This document shows, piece after piece, positions 7,436-15,601 of a stretch of DNA of 64,000 bases (position 1 is the stretch's first letter; each line of letters opens with the position of its first letter). The stretch is from assembly GCF_004348985.1 (NCBI RefSeq), contig NZ_SMKW01000053.1, positions 1 through 64,000 on the forward strand, read 5' to 3'. The translations under genes and the position numbers were made by a program. The DNA is from Saccharopolyspora elongata (lineage in GTDB: Bacteria; Actinomycetota; Actinomycetes; Mycobacteriales; Pseudonocardiaceae). Below the pieces are notes generated by a model that was given only the letters and a program-made list of their open reading frames with translations, was not told the DNA's origin and did not search any database.

Positions 7436-8620
7436 TCAGGCGCCGACGACGGCGAGTTCGGCCTCGATGGCCGCTTCGAGCCGCTCCCGGACCTCGGGCA
7501 CGGTGATCTTCTGCAGCAGCTCGCCGAAGAAGCCGCGCACCACCAGGCGCCGGGCCTGGTCCTGCGGGATGCCCCGGGCCTGCAGGTAGAACAGCTGCTC
7601 GTCGTCGAAGCGGCCGGTGGCGCTGGCGTGCCCGGCGCCCTCGATCTCGCCCGTCTCGATCTCCAGGTTCGGCACCGAGTCGGCCCGCGCACCCTCGGTC
7701 AGCACCAGGTTGCGGTTGAGCTCGTAGGTGTCCGTGCCCTCGGCCGCGGCCCGGATCAGCACGTCGCCGATCCACACCGAGTGCGCCGCGTCGCCCTGCA
7801 GCGCGCCCTTGTAGAGCACGTTGCTGCGGCAGTTCGGCACCGCGTGGTCCACCAGCATCCGGTGCTCCAGGTGCTGGCCGGCGTCGGCGAAGTACAGGCC
7901 GAGCAGCTCGGCGTCGCCGCCCTTGTCGCCGTAGGTGATGGTCGTGTTGACCCGCACCAGGTCGCCGCCGAGGGTGACGGCGAGGTGCCGGAACACCGCG
8001 TCGCGGCCCAGGTAGGCATGCTCGGAGCTGGCCTGGGTGGCGTCGTCGGCCCAGTCGTGCACCGACACCACGCGCAGCTGCGCGCCGTCGCCGGCGACGA
8101 ACTCGACGTTGTCGCCCAGCGTGCCGGAGCCGCGGTAGTCGACCACCACGACGGCCTCGGCGAACTGCTCGGCGCGGACCTGCAGATGCCCGAAGGCGAC
8201 CTGGCCCTCGCCCGGGCCGTGCACCGTGACGGTGATCGGGCCCTCGAGCTTGGTGTCCTTCGGGACCGTCACGATGGTGGCCTCGGTGAAGGAGCTCCAG
8301 GCCTGCGCGGCGATGCGGTCGGACGGGATGCCGCCGTTGCCGATCCGCGCGTCCTCGCGGCCCACGGTCTCCACGGTCGCGCCGTCACCGGTGACCTCGA
8401 CCTTGATGTTGCCGGTGGCGGTGGCGGTGCCGTCGTGCAGGCCCTTGAGCCGCTTCATCGGCGTGAAGCGCCAGTCCTCCTCGCGGCCGCCGGGGACCTC
8501 GAAGGCCTCGACGTCGTAGGACGTGAAGCGCGCCCCGCGGGACGACTGGGGGATGCCCGAGCCGCCCCCGTGCGAGTGCTCGGTTAGGCCGTGCTGGGCG
8601 TCCGTCTTGGTGGTGCTCAT
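7436..8620 (-). CDS. sufD: SufD, Fe-S assembly scaffold subunit
   Basis: A 394-residue SufD with the shared SufBD beta-helix core (LGGDLVRVNTTITYGDKGGD, HRMLVDHAVPNCRSNVLYKG) and the C-terminal helical end DEQLFYLQARGIPQDQARRL. SufD pairs with SufB in the SufBC2D complex and is needed for iron acquisition. It starts 1 base after the sufB stop, so coupling is likely. Confidence 0.95.
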   Translation of the reverse strand: MSTTKTDAQHGLTEHSHGGGSGIPQSSRGARFTSYDVEAFEVPGGREEDWRFTPMKRLKGLHDGTATATGNIKVEVTGDGATVETVGREDARIGNGGIPSDRIAAQAWSSFTEATIVTVPKDTKLEGPITVTVHGPGEGQVAFGHLQVRAEQFAEAVVVVDYRGSGTLGDNVEFVAGDGAQLRVVSVHDWADDATQASSEHAYLGRDAVFRHLAVTLGGDLVRVNTTITYGDKGGDAELLGLYFADAGQHLEHRMLVDHAVPNCRSNVLYKGALQGDAAHSVWIGDVLIRAAAEGTDTYELNRNLVLTEGARADSVPNLEIETGEIEGAGHASATGRFDDEQLFYLQARGIPQDQARRLVVRGFFGELLQKITVPEVRERLEAAIEAELAVVGA

Positions 8621-8621
8621 C

Positions 8622-10085
8622 TCAGCCGACGGCCCCTTCCATCTGCAGCTCGATCAGGCGGTTCAGTTCCAGCGCGTATTCCATCGGCAGCTCGCGGGCG
8701 ATCGGCTCGACGAAGCCGCGCACGATCACCGCCATCGCCTCGTCCTCGGTCAGGCCCCGCTGCATCAGGTAGAACAGCTGGTCGTCGCTGACCTTGGACA
8801 CGGTCGCCTCGTGGCCCATCGACACGTCGTCGGTCCGGACGTCCACGTACGGGTAGGTGTCGGAGCGGCTGATGGTGTCCACCAGCAGCGCGTCGCACTT
8901 GACGTTGGACGACGAGTGGCGCGCCCGCTTCGCGACCTTGACCAGGCCGCGGTAGGAGGTGCGGCCGCCGCCCCGGGCGATCGACTTCGACACGATCGTC
9001 GAGGAGGTGTGCGGCGCCAGGTGCTCCATCTTCGCGCCCGCGTCCTGGTGCTGGCCCTCGCCGGCGAACGCCACCGAGAGCACCTCGCCCTTGGCGTGCT
9101 CGCCCATCAGGAACACCGACGGGTACTTCATGGTCACCTTGGAGCCGAGGTTGCCGTCGACCCACTCCATGGTGGCGCCCTCTTCGGCCTTGGCGCGCTT
9201 GGTGACCAGGTTGTAGACGTTGGTCGACCAGTTCTGGATCGTCGTGTAGCGGCAGCGGCCGCCCTTCTTGACGATGATCTCCACGACCGCCGAGTGCAGC
9301 GAGTCGCTGGAGTAGATCGGCGCCGTGCAGCCCTCGACGTAGTGCACGTAGGCACCCTCGTCGACGATGATCAGGGTCCGCTCGAACTGGCCCATGTTCT
9401 CGGTGTTGATCCGGAAGTAGGCCTGCAGCGGGATGTCGACGTGCACGCCCGGCGGCACATAGATGAACGAACCGCCCGACCACACCGCGGTGTTCAGCGC
9501 GGAGAACTTGTTGTCGCCGGCCGGGATGACCGAGCCGAAGTACTCCTTGAACAGCTCCGGGTGTTCCTTGAGGCCGGTGTCGGTGTCCAGGAAGATGACG
9601 CCCTGCTCCTCAAGGTCCTCGCGGATCTTGTGGTAGACGACCTCCGACTCGTACTGGGCGGCCACACCCGCGACGAGGCGCTGCTTCTCCGCCTCCGGGA
9701 TGCCCAGCTTGTCGTAGGTGTTCTTGATGTCCTCCGGCAGGTCCTCCCAGGTCTGGGCCTGCTGCTCGGTGGAGCGGACGAAGTACTTGATGTTGTCGAA
9801 GTCGATCCCGGAGAGGTCGGCGCCCCAGTTCGGCATCGGCTTGCGGTCGAACAACCGCAGCGCCTTGAGCCGAGTCTCCAGCATCCAGTCGGCCTCGTCC
9901 TTCTTGGCCGAGATGTCGCGGACGACGCCCTCGTCGAGACCACGGCGGGCGCTGGCACCGGCGGCGTCCGAGTCGGCCCAGCCGTACTCGTAGCTGCCCA
10001 CGCTGGCCAGGATCTCGTCCTGGCTGAGCTGGCCATTGCCTTCGGACGGCGTGGTGGGTGTGCGCTGCTCCGCAGCGGTAGTCAT
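8622..10085 (-). CDS. sufB: SufB, Fe-S assembly scaffold subunit
   Basis: The 487-residue SufB builds nascent clusters. Family segments include ASVGSYEYGW at the N-terminus, PPGVHVDIPLQAYFRINTEN, RTLIIVDEGAYVHYVEGCTA and SDDQLFYLMQRGLTEDEAM. From memory, the mycobacterial homologue carries an intein; none is present here and the length is the plain one. Its ATG overlaps the sufR stop (ATGA). Confidence 0.95.
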   Translation of the reverse strand: MTTAAEQRTPTTPSEGNGQLSQDEILASVGSYEYGWADSDAAGASARRGLDEGVVRDISAKKDEADWMLETRLKALRLFDRKPMPNWGADLSGIDFDNIKYFVRSTEQQAQTWEDLPEDIKNTYDKLGIPEAEKQRLVAGVAAQYESEVVYHKIREDLEEQGVIFLDTDTGLKEHPELFKEYFGSVIPAGDNKFSALNTAVWSGGSFIYVPPGVHVDIPLQAYFRINTENMGQFERTLIIVDEGAYVHYVEGCTAPIYSSDSLHSAVVEIIVKKGGRCRYTTIQNWSTNVYNLVTKRAKAEEGATMEWVDGNLGSKVTMKYPSVFLMGEHAKGEVLSVAFAGEGQHQDAGAKMEHLAPHTSSTIVSKSIARGGGRTSYRGLVKVAKRARHSSSNVKCDALLVDTISRSDTYPYVDVRTDDVSMGHEATVSKVSDDQLFYLMQRGLTEDEAMAVIVRGFVEPIARELPMEYALELNRLIELQMEGAVG

Positions 10086-10915
10086 ACGGACTCCCCTCCA
10101 TCAGGAATCGGGGCGGTGATCTGCTGGCCCTTCGGGAGCGGGCCGGCAGGTGTCTGGGCGGAGCCCCGGGTGTCGCCACCCGGATCCGCGAACCGCGCGG
10201 TTGGGACGTGCGTGGTGCAGGCCGCATCACCGTTCGCGATGGTGGCCAGCCGCTGCACATGGGTGCCGAGCACTTCGGCGAACGCCGCCGTCTCGGCCTC
10301 GCACAGCTGCGGGAAGTCCGCAGCGACGTGCGCGACCGGGCAATGGTGCTGGCAGAGCTGCTCGCCGCTGGCGACGCTTCGCGTCGAGGCAGCGTAGCCC
10401 TCCCTGGTGAGCGCGTCGGCAAGGACCTCCGCGCGCTCGGCCGGGCTTGCCGCGGCCGCCAGCACCTCCCGGTGGTTGGCCACCAGCGCGGCCATCCGCC
10501 GGTCGGCGAACTCGCGGACCGCCTGCTCCCCCTCGTGTTCGGCGATGAACCGCAGCGCGGCCACCGCCAGGTCGTCGTAGGCGTGCCCGAACCGCGCCCG
10601 GCCCACCTCGGTGAGCAGGAACAGCTTCGCGGGCCGGCCGCGACCCCGGCGGCCCCGCGAGGAGGCTTCCCGGGTGTAGGCCTCGCCCTCGGCGACCAGC
10701 ACGTCGAGGTGCCGGCGCACGGCGGTGGGGCTGAGCCCGAGTTCGTCGGCCACCGCGGCAGCGGTGATCGGCCCCCGTTCCAGCAGCAACCGCGCGACCG
10801 TGTGCCGGGTGCGCCCATCGCCGTGCGCGGCCGCACCGTGCTGGGGCGATTGGCCCTCAGCGGCGGCCGCGGTGCCCACAGCTGGGGCAGGCGGAGGCGT
10901 CCCGACGTTTTTCAC
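10082..10915 (-). CDS. sufR: SufR-like Fe-S-sensing repressor of the suf operon
   Basis: A winged-helix regulator of about 277 residues from GTG 10915 (KNVGTPPPAPAVG). The HTH reads GPITAAAVADELGLSPTAVR RHLDVL, followed by a basic wing (RGRRGRGRPAKLF). The C-terminal part has a cysteine cluster (GEQLCQHHCPVAHVA, then FPQLCEAE), as in cyanobacterial and mycobacterial SufR, which bind a [4Fe-4S] cluster. It is expected to repress suf when clusters are sufficient. It is first in the operon, so autoregulation is likely. The exact start is uncertain; earlier in-frame codons exist. Confidence 0.85.
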   Translation of the reverse strand: MKNVGTPPPAPAVGTAAAAEGQSPQHGAAAHGDGRTRHTVARLLLERGPITAAAVADELGLSPTAVRRHLDVLVAEGEAYTREASSRGRRGRGRPAKLFLLTEVGRARFGHAYDDLAVAALRFIAEHEGEQAVREFADRRMAALVANHREVLAAAASPAERAEVLADALTREGYAASTRSVASGEQLCQHHCPVAHVAADFPQLCEAETAAFAEVLGTHVQRLATIANGDAACTTHVPTARFADPGGDTRGSAQTPAGPLPKGQQITAPIPDGGESV

Positions 10916-11000
10916 AACACGAATGTTACCTATTTCCTCGCGAGGCACCAGGGTGCGGGGTCGCCGCGTGAGCTGACTCACGCGATTACGCTTCGTCGTC
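10916..11000. promoter_or_regulatory. divergent sufR / mptB promoter region with two inverted repeats
   Basis: Two symmetric sites lie in 85 bases: AACACGAATGTT (10916-10927, arms AACA/TGTT) touching the sufR start, and CGCGTGAGCTGACTCACGCG (10965-10984), a perfect 8-bp repeat with a CTGA centre. Either could be the SufR operator. Which one is bound cannot be told from sequence alone. Confidence 0.5.
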
Positions 11001-12557
11001 GTGGCGGCAGTCGAATCCCAAGACACAGCGGCGGCGGATCCCGCGGCGCAACAGCCCCTGGACCGCACCGAGCGGCGTCAGCTCGACGTCGTGCGCCGGT
11101 TCGGCACCACCGGGTCGCTGGTGCTCGCGGTCGGCGCGATCGGCGCCGGCGCCGCCCCGGTGGACAACCCGCTGTCGGGAGCCCGCCTGATCGGCCTGCC
11201 CGTCCGAATCCCGACCGTGGCGATGGCCAGCTGCTGGCTGGGCATGCTGATGATCGTCATGGCCTGGCTGTGGCTGGGCAAGCTCTGCTGGCCGGGCCGC
11301 GCCCGGATGCTGTCGGTCACCCAGCTGGCCCGCACCCTGGCGATGTGGGCGCTGCCGCTGGCCCTGGCCCCGCCGCTGTTCAGCACCGACATGTACAGCT
11401 ACCTGGCGCAGAGCGAGGTGGCCGCGCGCGGCTTCAACCCGTACGTGCTGGGCTCCGCCGCCGCGCTGGGCGTCGACCACCCGTTCACCGCCAACGTGCC
11501 CAACATCTGGCGCGACACCCCGTCGCCGTACGGGCCGCTGTTCCTGATGTTCGGCCAGGTGATCTCCCGGATCGTCGGCGACAACGTGGTGTTCGGGGTG
11601 CTGGTGTGGCGCGCGGTGATGCTGTGCGGGCTGGCGCTGGCGATCTGGGCGATCCCGCGGCTGGCCCGCCGCTGCGGGGTGCACCCGGCAGCGGCGCTGT
11701 GGCTCGGCGCGGCCAACCCCATCGTGCTGTTCCACGTGGTCAGCGGCATGCACAACGAGGCGCTGATGGTCGGCATCATGCTCGCCGCCATCGAGCTGGG
11801 CCTGCGCTACCAGACCCTGCCGGGCACCATCGCCGCCGGCGTGCTGCTGACCGTCGCCGGGGCGATCAAGCCGCCGGGGTGGATCGCGCTCGGCTTCTTC
11901 GGCATCTACCTGGTGCTGCGGCGCGGCGGCCGGTTCCGCGACCTGGTGCGGGTCGCTGCGCTGCTGAGCGCGGTGTTCCTGGCCACCATGACGGTGATCA
12001 CGGTGGCCAGCGGCTGGGGCCTCGGCTGGATCGACACCTTCGACGTGCCCAACCGGGTCAAGACGTTCATGGCGCCGCTGACCGCGTTCGGGATGACCGG
12101 CGGCGGCCTGAGCACGCTGCTCGGGCTGGGCAACCAGACCGACGCGATGCTGGTCATCACCAAGATCATCGGCTACCTGATCGTCGCCGCGATGTGCCTG
12201 CGGATGCTGTGGCTGTCCTTCCGCGGCCGCATCGAACCGCTGGCGGCGATGGGCATCACGTTCCTCACCCTCGCGCTGGCGGTGCCGGTGCTGTGGCCCT
12301 GGTACCTGCTGTGGTCGGTGGTGCCGCTGGCGCTGTCCACCAACAACACCCGGTTCCGGATCATCGCGGCCGCGATCTGCGCCGTGGTCTCGCTGCTGGT
12401 GCCGCCGACCGGCGCGGGATTCGTGCTGCGCGCCTACCAGATCCCGTTCGCGGTGATCGCCGCGGCGATCGCCTTCGCGATCACGCTCTGGCTGGTGCGC
12501 GGCAAGGTACCGGGCCTGCTGCCGACCCGCGGCGGTGTTCGGCCGGTCACGCAATAG
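11001..12557 (+). CDS. mptB: MptB-type alpha-(1->6)-mannopyranosyltransferase (GT-C)
   Basis: A 518-residue integral membrane protein with about 12-13 hydrophobic segments and the early loop motif LFSTDMYSYLAQ typical of polyprenyl-phosphomannose-dependent GT-C mannosyltransferases. MptB homologues extend the alpha-1,6-mannan core of lipomannan in the outer face of the membrane. The GTG start at 11001 is 86 bases from the divergent sufR. Adjacency to sufR and the following ABC genes matches my memory of the mycobacterial gene order. Confidence 0.85.
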   Translation: MAAVESQDTAAADPAAQQPLDRTERRQLDVVRRFGTTGSLVLAVGAIGAGAAPVDNPLSGARLIGLPVRIPTVAMASCWLGMLMIVMAWLWLGKLCWPGRARMLSVTQLARTLAMWALPLALAPPLFSTDMYSYLAQSEVAARGFNPYVLGSAAALGVDHPFTANVPNIWRDTPSPYGPLFLMFGQVISRIVGDNVVFGVLVWRAVMLCGLALAIWAIPRLARRCGVHPAAALWLGAANPIVLFHVVSGMHNEALMVGIMLAAIELGLRYQTLPGTIAAGVLLTVAGAIKPPGWIALGFFGIYLVLRRGGRFRDLVRVAALLSAVFLATMTVITVASGWGLGWIDTFDVPNRVKTFMAPLTAFGMTGGGLSTLLGLGNQTDAMLVITKIIGYLIVAAMCLRMLWLSFRGRIEPLAAMGITFLTLALAVPVLWPWYLLWSVVPLALSTNNTRFRIIAAAICAVVSLLVPPTGAGFVLRAYQIPFAVIAAAIAFAITLWLVRGKVPGLLPTRGGVRPVTQ

Positions 12558-12568
12558 GCTTGGATGTC

Positions 12569-13504
12569 GTGAGCAACGCCGACAGCCCGGCCGTCCGGTT
12601 GCGGGGGCTGAAGAAGCGCTTCGGCGACACCGTCGCCGTTGCCGGACTCGACCTGTGCTTGCCGCGCGGCAGCGTCCTGGCGCTGCTCGGCCCCAACGGC
12701 GCGGGCAAGACCACCACCGTCGAGATCTGCGAGGGCTTCCAGCGCCCGGACGAAGGCGAAGTGCGCGTGCTCGGGCTCGACCCGCGCACCCAGTCCGAGG
12801 CGCTGCGGCCGCGGATCGGCGTGATGCCGCAGGGCGGCGGCGCCTACCCGGGCGTGCGCGCCGACGAGATGCTGCACCTGGTCGCCGCCTGCGCCGCCGA
12901 CCCGCTGGACCCGGCGTGGCTGCTGGACGTGCTCGGCCTCGACGCCGCACGCCGCACGCCCTACAAGCGGCTCTCCGGCGGCCAGCAGCAGCGCCTGTCG
13001 CTGGCGTGCGCCCTGGTCGGCCGCCCCGAGCTGGTGTTCCTCGACGAGCCCACCGCCGGCCTGGACCCGCAGGCGCGGCGGCTGGTCTGGGACCTGGTCG
13101 GCGCGCTGCGCAGGGACGGCGTCAGCGTGCTGCTGACGACCCACCTGATGGACGAGGCGGAGGCGCTGGCCGACCGGGTGCTGATCGTGGACCACGGTCG
13201 CGCGGTCGCCGAGGGCACCGCCGAGGAGCTCACCGAGCCCGCGGACGGCAGGCAGGAACTCCGCTTCCGCTCGCAGACCGGGCTAGACCTGAAGCTGCTG
13301 CTGGCGGCGCTGCCGGAGGGCTGCGAGGCCACCGAGCTGCGCCCCGGCGACTACGTGGTGCGCGGCGTCGTCGACCCGCAGGTGGTGTCGACGGTGACCG
13401 CGTGGTGCGCGCAGCACGGCGTGCTCGCGCAGGAACTCCGGGTCAGCCGCCGCAGCCTGGAGGACGTGTTCCTCGAACTGACCGGACGGGAGCTGCGATC
13501 GTGA
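12569..13504 (+). CDS. ABC exporter ATP-binding protein
   Basis: A 311-residue ATPase with Walker A LLGPNGAGKTTT, signature RLSGGQQQRLSLA, Walker B ELVFLDEPTAGLD and H-loop TTHLMDEAEAL, plus a C-terminal DUF4162-like extension (RSLEDVFLELTGREL). This is the DrrA/NatA type that partners ABC-2 permeases. The GTG at 12569 follows mptB by 11 bases and its TGA overlaps the next gene. Substrate unknown; a link to lipid or cell-wall glycan export is suggested by mptB only. Confidence 0.9.
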   Translation: MSNADSPAVRLRGLKKRFGDTVAVAGLDLCLPRGSVLALLGPNGAGKTTTVEICEGFQRPDEGEVRVLGLDPRTQSEALRPRIGVMPQGGGAYPGVRADEMLHLVAACAADPLDPAWLLDVLGLDAARRTPYKRLSGGQQQRLSLACALVGRPELVFLDEPTAGLDPQARRLVWDLVGALRRDGVSVLLTTHLMDEAEALADRVLIVDHGRAVAEGTAEELTEPADGRQELRFRSQTGLDLKLLLAALPEGCEATELRPGDYVVRGVVDPQVVSTVTAWCAQHGVLAQELRVSRRSLEDVFLELTGRELRS

Positions 13505-14310
13505 ACGCCGAGACCAACGCGCCGGCCCAGCTCGGCGCCCAGTTCCCGGCGGGCACGTTCGCGCCGAAGCCGGGCCGGGGCCGCGCTGGCCGGATGCTGG
13601 CCGCGCAGACCAAGATCGAGGCGCTGCTGATCATCCGGCACGGCGAGCAGGCCCTGCTGACGCTGATCATCCCGCTGGCGCTGCTGATCGGGCTGAGCAC
13701 GCTGCACATCGGCACGCTGCCGGAGCCGCGGGTGAACTCGGTGATGCCGCGGATCCTGGCGCTGGCGGTGATGTCCACGGCGTTCACCGGCCAGGCCATC
13801 GCGCTCGGCTTCGACCGCCGCTACGGCGTGCTCAAGCGGCTGTCCGCGACGGCGCTGCCGCGGTGGACGCTGGTGTCCGGGCGCGTCCTGGCGACCCTGC
13901 TGGTCGTCGCGCTGCAGGCGGTCGTGCTGAGCGTCGCCGCAGTACTGCTGGGCTGGTCACCGGCTCTTTCCGGGCTGCTGCCGGCGATCCCGCTGCTGGT
14001 GCTGGGCACGCTGGCCTTCGGCGCGGCCGGGGTGCTGGTCGGCGGTGCGCTGCGGGCCGAGATCGTGCTGGCGCTGGCCAACGCGATCTGGTTCGTGCTG
14101 CTGCTCGCCGGCGGCCTGGCGCTGCCCGCGAGCGACCTGCCGGGCCCGGTCGCCGCGGTCGCCGGATACCTGCCCTCCGGTGCCCTCGCGGAAGCGCTCG
14201 ACGCGGCCCTGGTCGACGGCGCCCTGCCGGGCGTCCAGCCGGTCGCGGTGCTCGCGGCGTGGGGCGCGGTGTGCGGCGCCCTGGCGATCCGCACCACCCG
14301 CCTGACCTGA
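13501..14310 (+). CDS. ABC-2 type exporter permease
   Basis: A 269-residue membrane protein with six predicted helices (TLIIPLALLIGLSTL, AVMSTAFTGQAIALGFDRRYG, TLLVVALQAVVLSVAAVLLG and others). It holds the family feature GFDRRYGVLKRLSATALPR after the second helix. GTG 13501 overlaps the ATPase stop. Together they form a drug/lipid-type exporter, with ctaA nearby as in mycobacteria; some workers have linked the ABC pair to haem or cytochrome biogenesis, but that is unproven. Confidence 0.85.
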   Translation: MNAETNAPAQLGAQFPAGTFAPKPGRGRAGRMLAAQTKIEALLIIRHGEQALLTLIIPLALLIGLSTLHIGTLPEPRVNSVMPRILALAVMSTAFTGQAIALGFDRRYGVLKRLSATALPRWTLVSGRVLATLLVVALQAVVLSVAAVLLGWSPALSGLLPAIPLLVLGTLAFGAAGVLVGGALRAEIVLALANAIWFVLLLAGGLALPASDLPGPVAAVAGYLPSGALAEALDAALVDGALPGVQPVAVLAAWGAVCGALAIRTTRLT

Positions 14311-14352
14311 CCCTTTCCCGCAAGCAGGCAACCGTGTCCACTTTGCGTTGCT

Positions 14353-14593
14353 GTAGAGGCTGTTTTGGATGTCGTGGTGTGAGGTGTGGTAACGCGGGGT
14401 TTCGTCTTTGAAGCGGCGCAGCCGCTTAGCCCACCCTCGCAACCGGCACCGCCGCGGGTTCTCAGGGGTCTTCTCGCGAGGACAGCCCCGGCGTGGTGAA
14501 TTGGCATTCATGAGTCGGGGATCCCACAGCGAGAAGGCACCTGAGGTTCCGCCACCCGCACCGCTACGCAGGATGAGTCTGGAAACAGGCTCA
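14353..14593 (+). repeat. structured dispersed element, family 3, copy A
   Basis: This gap of about 370 bases holds a complex repeat. A GAAGCGGCGCAGCCGCTT palindrome (14410-14427) leads to an outer stem TCAGGGGTCTTCTCGC (14462-14477) pairing with 14529-14544. Inside are CCCCG (14486-14490) with CGGGG (14516-14520), and TGAAT (14497) with ATTCA (14506). The element ends in GAGTCTGGAAACAGGCTC (14576-14593). A loose inverted match of that end (GAGGCTGTTT) is at 14356. Relatives lie at 49112-49293, 23140-23268 and 23727-23798. It may be a miniature mobile element or a structured RNA. Confidence 0.75.
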
Positions 14594-14679
14594 TAACAGC
14601 ACAAAGTGCACACGGGTCTGAGTCCGGTGAAACCGCGCGAGGGCAGACAAATACTGGAACGGCGTTCTACGATGCGCGC

Positions 14680-15531
14680 ATGACGGAGATCGCGCGGCGA
14701 GCGAAGCAGTCCCTGGAACTCATCCACGCCATGATCTACTTCGCCCCCGAGGCCGCCGACGGCTTCGCCGGGCTCGGCCTCGAACGCGGCCTGATGTCCT
14801 ACTACGCCGGCCGGTCCGCCGCGATGGGCCCCGTCGGCGCCGGCGTCGTCGCGGCGACGTTCTACAACTTCAACCCCGAATCCATCGCCCCCGTGATCCC
14901 CCGGGCCTGGTCGATCGCCGCGCCGGAAGCCGTCCTCACCGCCCGGCTCAAAGCCGCCGACGCGGCGCTGCGCCGGCTGCTCGGCGACGACACCATCGCC
15001 TCCGGCGCCGTCGCAGAAACCGCCGAACTGGCCCGCGAGGCCGCGCAGGCCTGCACCCCGGACGGCAAACCGCTGTACGCCGCGCACGCCGACCTCGACT
15101 GGCCCGACGAGCCGCACCTCGAGCTCTGGCACGCGATCACGCTGCTGCGCGAATTCCGCGGCGACGCGCACATCGCCGCACTGCAGCAGGGCGGCCTGAG
15201 CGGCATCCAGGCGCTCGCGCTGCACAGCACCGTGCCGGGCGGCTTCAACGGGGACGCGGCCAAGAAGCTCCGCGCCTGGTCCGACGAGCAATGGGACCGC
15301 GCCTTCCAGCAGCTGCGCGAGCGCGGCCTGGTCAGCGCCGACCGCGAGATCACCGAGGCCGGTCACGCGCTGCGCGAGGAGATCGAGGCCGCGACCGACG
15401 CGATGTCGATGGCCCCCTGGTCCGCGCTCGGCGAGACCCGGACGACCGAGCTGATCGGCAGCGGCGGAAGGCTCAGCAAGGCGCTGGTGGAGGCGGGCGC
15501 GATGCCGCAGGGACTCCGCCGCACGCGCTGA
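14680..15531 (+). CDS. SCO6745-family protein
   Basis: A 283-residue soluble protein common in actinobacteria and usually annotated as SCO6745 family with an HTH-like C-terminal part. Family-like features are the early helix pair, FAPEAADGFAGLGLERGLMS YYAGRSAAMGPVGAGVV, FYNFNPESIAPVIPRAW and a winged-helix-like tail (RERGLVSADREITEAGHALR). No biochemical role is established to my knowledge. The ATG at 14680 lies about 90 bases after the family 3 repeat. It sits between the ABC exporter and ctaA. Confidence 0.75.
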   Translation: MTEIARRAKQSLELIHAMIYFAPEAADGFAGLGLERGLMSYYAGRSAAMGPVGAGVVAATFYNFNPESIAPVIPRAWSIAAPEAVLTARLKAADAALRRLLGDDTIASGAVAETAELAREAAQACTPDGKPLYAAHADLDWPDEPHLELWHAITLLREFRGDAHIAALQQGGLSGIQALALHSTVPGGFNGDAAKKLRAWSDEQWDRAFQQLRERGLVSADREITEAGHALREEIEAATDAMSMAPWSALGETRTTELIGSGGRLSKALVEAGAMPQGLRRTR

Positions 15532-15601
15532 AAATCATCGGCCCCGCGTTGTCAAGCCCCTGCGGGCGGGCGGGTCCCGGCGGCGTCATACCATCGAGGT
15601 C

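Noticed and set aside
10208..13504. Very long open frame (over 1000 codons) across sufR, mptB and the ABC ATPase
   Set aside because: Only its last part (from 12569) is real; the rest is an out-of-frame shadow typical of high-GC DNA.
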